NCBI GenBank assembly: GCA_036401335.1
Contig: DASWVC010000260.1
Location: forward strand, 1-46,001
Direction: 5' to 3'
Length of the DNA stretch: 46,001 bases
Source of the DNA: DASWVC01 sp036401335
Lineage (GTDB): Bacteria; Verrucomicrobiota; Verrucomicrobiia; Chthoniobacterales; JAFAMB01
Shown here: positions 24,773-33,350 of the stretch, piece by piece
Layout: each line of letters begins with the position of its first letter
Position numbering within the stretch: the stretch's first letter is position 1
Program-made: the position numbers and the translations under genes
The notes under the pieces: model-generated
What the model was told of the DNA's origin: nothing
Database searches by the model: none
What the model saw: only the letters and a program-made list of their open reading frames with translations

Positions 24773-25783
24773 ATGCCTACCAAAGTCCAAGCTTACGCGG
24801 CCAGAACCGCCAAGGGTCCCGTCGAACCGTTCTCCTACGACGCACCTCCCCTTTCGGCGCACGAAGTGGAAATCGCGGTCAGCCATTGCGGCATCTGCCA
24901 CAGCGACATCGCCATGATCGACAACGACTGGCAGATGACCAAATACCCACTGGTGCCCGGCCACGAGGTTGTCGGAACCGTTTCGGCGGTCGGTGAGGAC
25001 GTTGAGGGCCTCAAACCCGGGCAACGGGTTGGCTTGGGCTGGCAGTCCGGCTCCTGCGGCCTATGCGAATTTTGCCGGCGAGGCAAGGAACACCTTTGTG
25101 CGAACGAACAGGACACCATTGTGGGGCGTCACGGCGGCTGGGCGTCAAGTGTACAGGCCGACGCCCGGTTCGTGGTGCCGATTCCTGAGGCATTGGAGTC
25201 GGCGAACGTTGGCCCGATGATGTGCGCCGGCAGCACGGTTTGGGGCCCGATCCTGCATTACGGCGTAACGGCCGGGATGCGGACGGCCGTTATTGGGATC
25301 GGCGGCCTCGGCCACCTCGCCGTGCAATTTCTTGCGCAGAGCGGTTGCGAAGTAACTGCTATTTCGTCCACCCATTCCAAGGACGAGGAGGCGCGCCGGT
25401 TCGGTGCGAGTGATTTTATCGCGACAAAAGGCACAGACGAACTGAGCCAATCGGCCGGCCGGTTTGATTTTATCCTGTCGACCGTCTCAGCCGATTTGAA
25501 TTGGGGGGAATACATTAAGGCACTGCGGCCGGAAGGCACGCTGGTCCTTTGCGGGATACCGGAGAGCGAGTTGAAGATTGCTCCGTTCGGGATCATTCAA
25601 GGTGAGAAAAGCGTGAAGGGCGGGCGAGCGACAAGCCCGAGCGACGTTGTGCAAATGCTTGCGTTTGCCGCACGTACCGGGGTTAAACCGATGGTCGAGA
25701 CGTTCCCGTTGGCGAACGTTAAAGTTGCGCTTGACCATGTCCGGGCCGGCAAAGCACGGTACCGTGTCGTGCTGACGGCTTAA
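24773..25783 (+). CDS. Zinc-dependent NADP alcohol/aldehyde dehydrogenase (cinnamyl-alcohol dehydrogenase group)
   Basis: A 336-residue MDR-superfamily enzyme that likely reduces aldehydes with NADPH. Catalytic zinc ligands are visible at Cys39, His64-Glu65 and Cys151. The structural zinc site is Cys95, Cys98, Cys101 and Cys109. The Rossmann motif GIGGLG is at 175-180, followed by a Ser-Ser-Thr stretch at the end of the second strand that favours NADPH. It resembles E. coli YahK and plant cinnamyl-alcohol dehydrogenases. Physiological substrate unknown; detoxification of aldehydes is plausible. An ATG eight codons upstream (24749) is an alternative start. Confidence 0.94.
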   Translation: MPTKVQAYAARTAKGPVEPFSYDAPPLSAHEVEIAVSHCGICHSDIAMIDNDWQMTKYPLVPGHEVVGTVSAVGEDVEGLKPGQRVGLGWQSGSCGLCEFCRRGKEHLCANEQDTIVGRHGGWASSVQADARFVVPIPEALESANVGPMMCAGSTVWGPILHYGVTAGMRTAVIGIGGLGHLAVQFLAQSGCEVTAISSTHSKDEEARRFGASDFIATKGTDELSQSAGRFDFILSTVSADLNWGEYIKALRPEGTLVLCGIPESELKIAPFGIIQGEKSVKGGRATSPSDVVQMLAFAARTGVKPMVETFPLANVKVALDHVRAGKARYRVVLTA

Positions 25784-25827
25784 GACTAAACCATTCGCGT
25801 GAGCCTCCCGCCTTGTTAAAGCCTGCC

Positions 25828-26511
25828 ATGATAACAGCCTCCCCTCCCGAACGCATCCTGGTCTACGGCGATTCCAATTCGTGGGGTTGGATCCCGGTTG
25901 CCCACGGCCGGCCCTCGTCCCGTTACCCCACGCAGGAACGGTGGCCCGACGTCATGGCGGCTACGCTGGGATCGGGACACGAAGTGATTACGGAAGCACT
26001 GAATGGGCGGACTACCGACGTGGCAGACCCGGATGAAAGGGTCCCGGGGGCGGGCCTGGACGGCAGCCAATACCTGGCCCCATGCCTCGCCAGTCACCTT
26101 CCTCTCGACCTGATCATCATTATGCTGGGGACCAACGACCTGAAAGCCAAGTACCAGCGGTCCGCCTTGCGAATCGGCCTGGGCGCGGCCAAACTGCTTG
26201 ACCTCGTGCAAAGCTGTCAAGGTGGAGTCGGCACAGCTTACCCTAACCCGCGCGCGCTCCTGGTCTGCCCGGCTCCGTTGGGTCCTACAGAAATTGTCTT
26301 CGGGGAAGATTTTGCGGGTGGCCAGGCCAAGTCTGCTGCGCTTCCGGCGATTTATGCACAAGTGGCCGGCCTGGCGGGTGCAGCTTTTTTTGATGTCGGA
26401 ACGGTCACCGGGACGGATGGCGTGGACGGCGTGCACCTGTCGGCAGAGGCGCACCACCGGCTCGGACAGGCACTGGCGGCTAAGGTCAAGGCCGTCATGG
26501 CAGCCCGGTGA
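25828..26511 (+). CDS. SGNH hydrolase resembling the MsAcT arylesterase/acyltransferase
   Basis: A 227-residue SGNH/GDSL hydrolase. The nucleophile is Ser16 in YGDSNSWGW, block III is GTND (101-104), and the catalytic Asp200/His203 are in DGVDGVH. Along its whole length it follows the sequence of Mycobacterium smegmatis MsAcT as I recall it: GDSxxWGW, HLPLDLxIIMLGTND, GGVGTxYPxP, and FFDxGxVxxTDGVDG all align. That enzyme catalyses ester hydrolysis and, unusually, acyl transfer in water. There is no signal peptide. An upstream TTG at 25813 would add five residues. It follows the alcohol dehydrogenase by 44 bases and may be co-transcribed. Confidence 0.9.
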   Translation: MITASPPERILVYGDSNSWGWIPVAHGRPSSRYPTQERWPDVMAATLGSGHEVITEALNGRTTDVADPDERVPGAGLDGSQYLAPCLASHLPLDLIIIMLGTNDLKAKYQRSALRIGLGAAKLLDLVQSCQGGVGTAYPNPRALLVCPAPLGPTEIVFGEDFAGGQAKSAALPAIYAQVAGLAGAAFFDVGTVTGTDGVDGVHLSAEAHHRLGQALAAKVKAVMAAR

Positions 26512-26558
26512 CAAATGTGCGCTGGATCCGACGCTGTAGGGCGAACTTGAATTACGCT

Positions 26559-27041
26559 TTACGCCAACGGAGAGACCGGTGCGTTTTCTGTGGGCGGCGC
26601 ACTCGGGCGTACGGGCACACCACCTTTCAAAAGGTCGCGGATTTCGCTTAGCACAACCACATCCGGTGGCAGCGCCGCTGGTTCCTGAGGCTTGAGCGCC
26701 TCCCTGCGTTTTAGCCGGTTGACCGCCTGGACCAGCAAGAAAACGCAAAAAGCGACCAGCAGAAAGTTGATCAACACCGTCAGGAAGTTGCCGTATGCGA
26801 TTACCGGACCGGCTGCCTTGGCCGCAGCCAGGGACATGCCGGGTTGCACTTTGTCCGACAAGGAGAGGTAAAGGTTACTGAAATCGAGGTTCCCGGCCAC
26901 CTTGCCAAGGGGCGGCATAACGAGATCCTCCACGATGGACGTAACGATTCTGCCAAAAGCTGCGCCGATGATCACACCGACGGCCAGGTCGACCACATTC
27001 CCGCGATTGATAAACGCTTTAAATTCGGAATAGAAGCTCAT
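26559..27041 (-). CDS. mscL: Large-conductance mechanosensitive channel MscL
   Basis: A 160-residue MscL with the conserved N-terminal helix and first transmembrane helix (FKAFINRGNVVDLAVGVIIG), the periplasmic loop, and the second helix (about 83-107) followed by a charged cytoplasmic helix (EIRDLLK). It opens under membrane tension to release solutes on hypo-osmotic shock. Length is slightly above the usual 136-150 because of a Pro-rich insertion before the last helix and a Pro/Ala tail. It is a single gene, convergent with the SGNH hydrolase and divergent from dctA. Confidence 0.96.
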   Translation of the reverse strand: MSFYSEFKAFINRGNVVDLAVGVIIGAAFGRIVTSIVEDLVMPPLGKVAGNLDFSNLYLSLSDKVQPGMSLAAAKAAGPVIAYGNFLTVLINFLLVAFCVFLLVQAVNRLKRREALKPQEPAALPPDVVVLSEIRDLLKGGVPVRPSAPPTENAPVSPLA

Positions 27042-27308
27042 GGTACTGAGTTAAAATTTCCGCCGATGCGCCGCAAACGGACGCCGGTGCTCGACCCGTC
27101 GCCCATGCAGCCGTCCCCTCGGCCGCAGCGGGGCTTGCAAGCTATTACCTATACGACCCCGTTCGCAATGAGGGATGCGGTGAAGCTTTGTGGGCCGGCC
27201 CGGGGTTCCCGGCTATGGCGGGACCTGTCGGCAACCCGGTTCGCAATAAGATTGTCCTAACCGCGGTTTTGAATCAGGCTGCTTGGTCTCCCCCGTGCAA
27301 AGCCGCTT

Positions 27309-28646
27309 ATGAACGCCGATCGAAAACCGTGGTACCAGATCCTGTACGTTCAGGTCATCGTTGCCGTCCTGCTCGGAATCATCGTTGGCGTCGTCAGTCC
27401 AGCGTTCGGCAAAGAACTCAAGCCGCTCGGGGATGGGTTTGTGAAGCTGGTCAGAATGATCATTGCTCCAATTATTTTCTGCACCCTGGTGCACGGGATC
27501 GCGTCCATGGGCGACATGCGGCGACTTGGCCGGATCGGGCTTCGCGCCCTCGTTTATTTTGAGGTTGTTTCGACGTTTGCGCTTTTCATCGGACTAATCG
27601 TCGTGAACCTGCTACAACCAGGCGCCGGGTTTAACGTTGACCCGAAGACCATCGACCCGAAGCTCGGCGAAACGTACGCGCAGCAAGCCCATTCGCTCAA
27701 CGCGACCGATTTCTTTCTCAACATCATCCCAAACACCTTCTTCGACGCGTTTGCCAAGGGCGATCTGCTGCAGGTCATCCTGCTGGCGTTGCTGACGGGG
27801 TTTGCCATTTCCTTTCTGGGGGAGCGCGGCCGGGGTTCCCTGAACGTTATTGAACAAGCTTCCAAAATTATTTTTGGGATCATGCGCATCATCGTCCGGG
27901 CTGCGCCCATCGGTGCGTTTGGGGCCATGGCCTTCACCGTCGGCAGTTACGGCCTCGGCGCCCTCAACCGGCTGCTAGCTTTGATCGGCGGTTTTTACCT
28001 GGCAGCGGGTCTGTTCGTCGTCGTTGTGCTCGGCACCATTGCCCGTGTAAACGGGTTTTCGATCTTTCGTTTTCTCAACTACATCAAGGAGGAAATCCTT
28101 CTGGTGATCGGCACAAGCTCTTCTGAAACCGCCCTCCCGGGCATGATTCAGAAGATGGAACGGCTCGGATGTTCCAAATCCACGGTGGGGCTGGTCATCC
28201 CGACCGGGTACAGCTTCAACCTTGACGGCACCAACATCTACATGACCATGGCCGCCATGTTCCTTGCCCAGGCAACCAACACACACCTCACCTTGGGTCA
28301 GCAGCTTTCCCTGGTCGTCGTTGCCATGCTCTCCTCGAAAGGCGCCAGCGGCGTCACGGGTGCCGGTTTCATTACGCTGGCCGCTACCCTGTCCGTCATC
28401 CCTTCGGTTCCCATTGCGTCCCTGGCTTTGATTGTCGGCATTGATCGCTTCATGAGTGAGTGCCGAGCCCTCACCAACCTTATCGGCAACGGCGTTGCCA
28501 CCGTAGTCGTAAGCCGGTGGGAGAAAGAAGTTACGGGCGCAGAAGTGGAGGCGCGGCTCCGGGCAAAGGCACCTACCCTGGACGATGCCGTGCTGCCCGA
28601 AGCCCATGGTGAACTCGTGCCCGGGGGTGCAGCGCCCCAACCGTAA
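27309..28646 (+). CDS. dctA: C4-dicarboxylate/proton symporter of the DctA/GltP family
   Basis: A 445-residue member of the dicarboxylate/amino acid:cation symporter family with eight transmembrane helices and two re-entrant loops. Signatures seen are the serine-rich HP1 loop (GTSSSETALPGM), the helix-7 segment SFNLDGTNIYMTMA and the HP2 region (SSKGASGVTGAGF). The conserved Arg/Asn of helix 8 (DRFMSECRALTNLIGNGVA) match the DctA type, which imports succinate, fumarate and malate. The preceding 267-base gap (27042-27308) shared with mscL should hold both promoters, but nothing specific was seen. Confidence 0.94.
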   Translation: MNADRKPWYQILYVQVIVAVLLGIIVGVVSPAFGKELKPLGDGFVKLVRMIIAPIIFCTLVHGIASMGDMRRLGRIGLRALVYFEVVSTFALFIGLIVVNLLQPGAGFNVDPKTIDPKLGETYAQQAHSLNATDFFLNIIPNTFFDAFAKGDLLQVILLALLTGFAISFLGERGRGSLNVIEQASKIIFGIMRIIVRAAPIGAFGAMAFTVGSYGLGALNRLLALIGGFYLAAGLFVVVVLGTIARVNGFSIFRFLNYIKEEILLVIGTSSSETALPGMIQKMERLGCSKSTVGLVIPTGYSFNLDGTNIYMTMAAMFLAQATNTHLTLGQQLSLVVVAMLSSKGASGVTGAGFITLAATLSVIPSVPIASLALIVGIDRFMSECRALTNLIGNGVATVVVSRWEKEVTGAEVEARLRAKAPTLDDAVLPEAHGELVPGGAAPQP

Positions 28647-28745
28647 CCGGCCGGGCAGCTGCGATTCCTTGTTTCGTAGCAATTTCGTCACGGAACACCT
28701 GTGTGCTTGCGCCGCCACGCCCCGTTAGCTACGTCCTGAAGGAAC

Positions 28746-29891
28746 ATGAGGCTTCCATCGGGGTTTGTTCAACCGCGTCCGCCACGAAACCGTTCCCAGG
28801 CCTACGCAGGCATTCAACCGCTTTCCGCGTTTCAACAACACCAGCGATTTGAACCGTTGCCCCTGCCGCTCGGACTGCCGCCCTACCATTTTGACCTCGC
28901 GACGGTGCTGCCCGGCATCGAAGCAAGTGCGGGGCAACTCGGGCACCTCACCTTTCATGTGGTCGGCGATACCGGCGGCGTCAAGGACCCCAAATACCAG
29001 CACGACGTGGCAGCCCTGATGAAACAGGATTTGTCCAAGCCGTCGTCCGAGCGGCCCTCATTTTTTTACCATTTGGGAGACGTGGTTTATTTCAACGGCG
29101 AACACAAAGAATATTACTCCCAGTTCTATGAGCCGTACGATCACTACGACGTTCCGATTTTTTCGATCCCCGGCAACCACGATGGCGCCCCGCTCCCAGG
29201 AGATACTTCACTTTCAGGGTGGGTTTCGTATTTCATGACGCCGGCCCCTCACATAGACCCGATCTCACAGGATGCGCCGCGTGTAACCTTGGCTTTACCC
29301 AATTGCTACTACACCTTGACCTGCCCCTTCGTGACGTTGATCGGACTTTACACGAACGTGCCTGAGGGGGGATCAGTTGATTCCGTCCAGCAGCAGTGGC
29401 TGACTAACGAATTTGCGAGCGCTCCAGAATCCAAGGCGTTGCTAGTCTGCCTGCACCACCCGATTTACAGCTTTGACGACCACCACAGCGGGAGTCCCCG
29501 CATGGCCGATGTGGTTCAGCATGCGATTAACGATTCAAGGCGGGTTCCTAACCTCGTTCTGGCCGCCCACGTCCACAATTATCAACGCATTGAGAAGAAC
29601 ATCGGTGGCAAGGTACCCACGCCGTTTCTGGTTGCAGGCCACGGCGGGTACTACCATTTGCATCACCTTAATGCCGAGGACGGTGCGGTGGACCCAAACA
29701 CCGGGGCCCGCTTGATAAAAGGCAGCGACCGTCGCCATGGGTGCGTAACCTTGCAGGTCGACGCTCAAGCCATTCGCGGCACGGTGATGCTGGCCGGGGA
29801 ATCCGGGCAGCCCGCGGAACCCGCCTTCGACGATTTTACCTACCCAGCCAGCCCCCTTCACCTTCCTAAGACAATAACGGCAGCACTGTGA
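28746..29891 (+). CDS. Calcineurin-like metallophosphoesterase
   Basis: A 381-residue phosphoesterase. Metal-binding blocks occur in order: GDTGG (Asp75), HLGDVVYF (Asp112), PGNHDG (Asn144-His145), LLVCLHHPIYS, and AAHVHNYQRI, the last as in purple acid phosphatases. The first 65 residues are Pro/Gln-rich and not part of the fold. No signal peptide is visible, so it appears cytosolic, which is unusual for the purple-acid-phosphatase-like branch. Substrate unknown. Confidence 0.88.
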   Translation: MRLPSGFVQPRPPRNRSQAYAGIQPLSAFQQHQRFEPLPLPLGLPPYHFDLATVLPGIEASAGQLGHLTFHVVGDTGGVKDPKYQHDVAALMKQDLSKPSSERPSFFYHLGDVVYFNGEHKEYYSQFYEPYDHYDVPIFSIPGNHDGAPLPGDTSLSGWVSYFMTPAPHIDPISQDAPRVTLALPNCYYTLTCPFVTLIGLYTNVPEGGSVDSVQQQWLTNEFASAPESKALLVCLHHPIYSFDDHHSGSPRMADVVQHAINDSRRVPNLVLAAHVHNYQRIEKNIGGKVPTPFLVAGHGGYYHLHHLNAEDGAVDPNTGARLIKGSDRRHGCVTLQVDAQAIRGTVMLAGESGQPAEPAFDDFTYPASPLHLPKTITAAL

Positions 29892-29984
29892 TCCGCCTTC
29901 TGCACTCCTCCACAAGATGCCGGGCGCCAAGGGCGGACATGGCTTAACTGGATTCAGTTTGGCCGCTCGGAACCTACAGCCCTG

Positions 29985-30314
29985 ATGCCGGTGACGCGAA
30001 AGACTTTAGTTCTCACCTCCGCAACCCTCACCCTGTTCGGGTGCGATTGGGGCAACCCTTCGGTGGAAAACCCATTTCCCAACCTTCGTGTTGACGTGGT
30101 GCGCCGCGACGCGCCGACGTTCACCCTGGTGGTCGAAAACCACTCCGACGACCGGCTTCAGGTGACACTGTTGAGCAGGCCCGGTGCGGATGGCCGGTCC
30201 GGAGGGGGTCAGGAAGAGCGTTTTGTATTGTCACCTCAAGGCGACGTCAGTTTCCCGCTGCCAGCGAACACGCGGATGGTGCAAGTAACGGACGCGCATG
30301 CGCTCCGCCAGTAG
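29985..30314 (+). CDS. Small predicted lipoprotein of unknown function
   Basis: A 109-residue protein whose N-terminus is a lipoprotein signal (Arg-Lys, hydrophobic core, LFGC with Cys20). The mature part is short, beta-rich in appearance (VDVVRRDAPTFTLVVENHS) and ends without any recognisable domain. It is followed after 64 bases by a 47-residue membrane protein in the same direction. I do not recognise a family. Confidence 0.6.
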   Translation: MPVTRKTLVLTSATLTLFGCDWGNPSVENPFPNLRVDVVRRDAPTFTLVVENHSDDRLQVTLLSRPGADGRSGGGQEERFVLSPQGDVSFPLPANTRMVQVTDAHALRQ

Positions 30315-30378
30315 GCAGGCATTCACTCTCGCCAGAAAACACATCCATTGGCAACCGGTCGATCGAACAGGACATGTT

Positions 30379-30522
30379 ATGCTTTGGACGATTGTCGGCA
30401 TCCTGGTGCTCTTTTGGATTCTCGGGCTGGTGATGCACATCGCGGGCGGGCTGGTTCACATTCTCCTTGTGCTCGCGCTGATCGTCGCGGTGATCCGGCT
30501 GGTTCAGGGCCGGGGCTTGTAG
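30379..30522 (+). CDS. lmo0937-family small membrane protein
   Basis: A 47-residue, very hydrophobic peptide beginning MLWTIVGILVLFWILGLV, with HIAGGLVH in the middle and a final LIVAVIRLVQGRG. This is the layout of the lmo0937/DUF5670 family of tiny two-helix membrane proteins. A likely Shine-Dalgarno AGGA lies about eight bases before the ATG, and an upstream extension to 30298 is not part of the family. Function unknown; members are often stress-linked. Confidence 0.8.
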   Translation: MLWTIVGILVLFWILGLVMHIAGGLVHILLVLALIVAVIRLVQGRGL

Positions 30523-30730
30523 GTCGGGGCAGCGCTGCCGCACGCAGGAGGGATTGGCTGTGCCTTTCTGCATCGGCGGTTGGTGACGCCACTTCGTTTT
30601 TGGCTTGTGGCATCGCCCGGCCGCGACCCGCCCTGCGGTCGGCAGGGGATTGCGTTCATACTGGGCTGGTCCCACCCCACGCCGTTCCTTGCGACCGCTA
30701 TTCTGAACCTGTCATCCCGGAACCTGCCCT

Positions 30731-31027
30731 ATGAAGTTAAATGGTAAATTGACGGCGCTGCTCGCCGGGCGTGCCCTGAACACGGTGGAGGAACTGAACA
30801 CGACAGTAACGATGAGCTGGCGCGACGGGTCGAGGTTGAAGGTCATGGCCCAAAGTGAAGTGCCCATTACCGTGCCGACCGGGGCGGCTCTGATGCAGAT
30901 CTACGAAGACGGGCCTGGCTTTGAATTGTGGTTTGACCGCGGTGAAAAAGTGGTGCTGCACTTGGTCAACCCCGGAGGTTCCGTGTCACTTCGGAACCCG
31001 GAAGGGGAGGTCATTTACCTCGGCTAA
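30731..31027 (+). CDS. Small hypothetical protein
   Basis: A 98-residue protein with no signal peptide or membrane segment, predicted to be mostly beta structure (VLHLVNPGGSVSLRNPEGEVIYLG at the end). Codon use and composition look coding, the start is an ATG and the gene fills the gap before a convergent gene 17 bases on, but I recognise no family. Confidence 0.55.
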   Translation: MKLNGKLTALLAGRALNTVEELNTTVTMSWRDGSRLKVMAQSEVPITVPTGAALMQIYEDGPGFELWFDRGEKVVLHLVNPGGSVSLRNPEGEVIYLG

Positions 31028-31044
31028 CCTGCAATGCGCCATCT

Positions 31045-31809
31045 TTAACCATGCCCAAGAGACCCGCGTCGCCGTAGATAGTAGAAAACACCAGCCATTG
31101 CGATGAAAGCCAGGAGAAACTTGAATCCGCGGTTGACACGGACACGCCAACTGGGCGCATTCCAGGCCGATTTCGGATCTGGCAGGTGACGTAAGGCGTC
31201 CGCACGCAGCAACGCTTCTGCCTGCGGGCTGACGTGGGCGTCGGGCCGAAGCAAGGGCAGGGCCGGGTCGCCCACCCGAAGGCCGCCGAACCCTAAGAAA
31301 TGGGCTAAAGGGCTGTCCGCGAACAAGCGCCGTTTGTTGAAAACCCGCTCCACCATGGAGGTGCAATCCTCGCCAAAAAAAGGCCGTCCTTCCAGCCGGT
31401 TCAAAAAAGCGATTGCTTCCTCCACGGCTGCATTATCCACGTTGCGAAAACAAGTGGCCGGCACCGTTACGTCCCACCCCCGGTGGTCACGGGCGCGAAA
31501 CCGGTCCAAGGGCGTCCAGTTCAAGCCATCAGAAAAATCTTCAAACAGCGTCCCGAACAGTTGTTCCGCCACCATTTCACGACCGTCCGCAAGACGAACG
31601 TGCAGCCCCGCATGGATGGCCAGGGGTGGGCCGCCGGGGAATCGGGCTAACCCGGAGAACCGTTGGTCCAAAGTCTCGACCGGGCGAATCACCCATGCGC
31701 CGAGGACGCTCACCGAGTCGCTTTGAAAAATGATCCCCACCAACTCGCGGACCGTCCCGGGCCGGATGCGCGGATCGGCGGGAACTGGTGAAAGGTCGTT
31801 GGTCTTCAC
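31045..31809 (-). CDS. Probable permuted papain-fold (NlpC/P60- or LRAT-like) protein with a C-terminal membrane anchor
   Basis: A 254-residue protein. A His in an IHAGLHV strand (His66) and a Cys in GEDCTSMVERVF (Cys149) follow the order of circularly permuted NlpC/P60 and YiiX-like enzymes, where the His strand precedes the Cys helix. One hydrophobic helix near the C-terminus (about 229-245) is followed by an Arg-rich end, so the catalytic part may lie on one face of the inner membrane. No signal peptide. It begins six bases after the HAD phosphatase gene. Fold assignment is by motif only; substrate unknown. Confidence 0.6.
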   Translation of the reverse strand: MKTNDLSPVPADPRIRPGTVRELVGIIFQSDSVSVLGAWVIRPVETLDQRFSGLARFPGGPPLAIHAGLHVRLADGREMVAEQLFGTLFEDFSDGLNWTPLDRFRARDHRGWDVTVPATCFRNVDNAAVEEAIAFLNRLEGRPFFGEDCTSMVERVFNKRRLFADSPLAHFLGFGGLRVGDPALPLLRPDAHVSPQAEALLRADALRHLPDPKSAWNAPSWRVRVNRGFKFLLAFIAMAGVFYYLRRRGSLGHG

Positions 31810-31815
31810 AACGCG

Positions 31816-32682
31816 TCAGGCCACGGTCGGTTGCGTAAGAACGGCGGAAACGGCACGCGCAAAGTCCGATTCAGGAGGGCCTTGCGGCGACACGAGTTTA
31901 GCGGCCGCCTTTGCGGCATCATTCCCGTGGTACATCGCCACCCCCAGGCCCGCCCACTCCAGCATCGAGACATCATTTTCCCCGTCGCCAAATGTAATGA
32001 CCTCCTCCGCGGTCAGGCCAAAAGCTTTTGCAACCTTGGCCAGGGCGCTTCCTTTGCTGACCCCGGGCGGCATGAACTCCAGGTTTTCCTTTTCCGTCGA
32101 CAAAACGTCCACCTGACCCTGGAACCGCTCGGTCAGGCCCGGCCGCTCGGCTTTGAGAACCTCAGGCGCTCCGTACCAGACAACCTTCAACGCTTTATGC
32201 CCGTGGAGTTCCCGCAGTTCGGGAACCGCTTCAGGGACTTCTCCCACACGCCGTTCGTAAAGGTCCAGGTACTGGTCGCGCTCGGGGCCGACGTAAAGGT
32301 GGTCCAACTGGTAGTAGATGACCTGCACCCCAAGGCGCTGGCCCGCTTCTACGATTGCAGCCGCGAGCGCCTTCTCCATAAAATGGGCTTCAAGAACGCT
32401 GCCAGTTTCGCCGTCGCGAATCAGACCGCCCTGGCAGGCGATGATCGGTCCATGCAGGCCGAGCTGGCGTTGAAACCGGATGCTGTTCTGGTGGCGGCGC
32501 CCCGAAGCGAGAATCACGCGAATGCCTGCCGCCTGCAACCGCCGGACCGCCTCGGCGTTTTGCGGACTCACCTCTTTATCGGGACCAAGCAGCGTTCCAT
32601 CCAGGTCAGTGGCGGCCAGGCGGTACGGAAGTTTCACGTTGGACGGCAATGTTGGCATCAAGGCGGATTCGGTTGGGCGCAT
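31816..32682 (-). CDS. Cof-type HAD-IIB family phosphatase
   Basis: A 288-residue haloacid-dehalogenase-type hydrolase. Motif I is DLDGTLL (two Asp), motif II is the serine of ILASGRR, motif III the lysine after FMPPGVSKG, and motif IV is GDGENDVSML. The C2B cap between motifs II and III fits the Cof/YidA group, which dephosphorylates sugar phosphates, FMN or pyridoxal phosphate. Three in-frame starts are close together; the ATG at 32682 has a GGAG a few bases upstream and is preferred over 32712 and 32658. It is 56 bases downstream of tag. Confidence 0.93.
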   Translation of the reverse strand: MRPTESALMPTLPSNVKLPYRLAATDLDGTLLGPDKEVSPQNAEAVRRLQAAGIRVILASGRRHQNSIRFQRQLGLHGPIIACQGGLIRDGETGSVLEAHFMEKALAAAIVEAGQRLGVQVIYYQLDHLYVGPERDQYLDLYERRVGEVPEAVPELRELHGHKALKVVWYGAPEVLKAERPGLTERFQGQVDVLSTEKENLEFMPPGVSKGSALAKVAKAFGLTAEEVITFGDGENDVSMLEWAGLGVAMYHGNDAAKAAAKLVSPQGPPESDFARAVSAVLTQPTVA

Positions 32683-32738
32683 GGTCTCCGGCCTTGTTGC
32701 CCGGCTGGGCACACCCCTCGCTCAAGCCTGCGGGCGCC

Positions 32739-33350
32739 TCAACTGGTTTCAGCGTGTCGGAAACAGCCGGTAAGGTGGTCGTTGACCATCCCGACCGCCT
32801 GCATGAAGGCGTACACAATGGTGGGTCCGACAAATTTGAAACCCAGTTTTTGCAGCGCCGCACTGAGTGCCCGGCTGTGACTGTCCTCGGCCGGAACGTC
32901 GGCAGCGGTGACAAAACCGTGCTGAATCGGTTTGCCGTCGACAAAGGTCCAAAGGCATTCGGCAAACCGGTCAAGGTCGCCGTTGAAGTGGGTGACGACG
33001 GCACGCGCATTGCCCACAACCGCCTCGACCTTCCGGCGGTTCCGGACAATCCCGGGGTTGGTCAGCGCACGCGCAACGTCCGCCTCGGTCCAAGAGCTGA
33101 GCCGCTCCGGCTGGAATCCGAGGAAGGCCGACCGGTAGTTCGACCGTTTGTGCAGGATCACCCGCCAGCTCAGGCCGGCCTGAGCGCCTTCGAGGCAGAG
33201 CATCTCAAACAAGTGCCGCCCGTTCCGGACGGGTACACCCCACTCCTCATCGTGATACTTTACGTAGAGCGGATCGTCCGGGGGACACCAGTCGCACCGC
33301 CGCTTTCGGCCAGGGACTTCCGCCCCAGCGGGCTGTTCGGCGCGGTTCAT
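32739..33350 (-). CDS. tag: DNA-3-methyladenine glycosylase I
   Basis: A 203-residue Tag enzyme that excises N3-methyladenine from alkylated DNA. The family is recognised by CDWCPPDDPLYVKYHDEEWG near residue 19, the GAQAGLSW helix with its catalytic-site Glu before it, and the C-terminal CFRHAE that completes the zinc snap with the N-terminal Cys/His. Length is normal. Its ATG overlaps the histidine kinase stop by four bases, so its expression is coupled to the two-component system, an uncommon neighbour for a repair enzyme. Confidence 0.97.
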   Translation of the reverse strand: MNRAEQPAGAEVPGRKRRCDWCPPDDPLYVKYHDEEWGVPVRNGRHLFEMLCLEGAQAGLSWRVILHKRSNYRSAFLGFQPERLSSWTEADVARALTNPGIVRNRRKVEAVVGNARAVVTHFNGDLDRFAECLWTFVDGKPIQHGFVTAADVPAEDSHSRALSAALQKLGFKFVGPTIVYAFMQAVGMVNDHLTGCFRHAETS

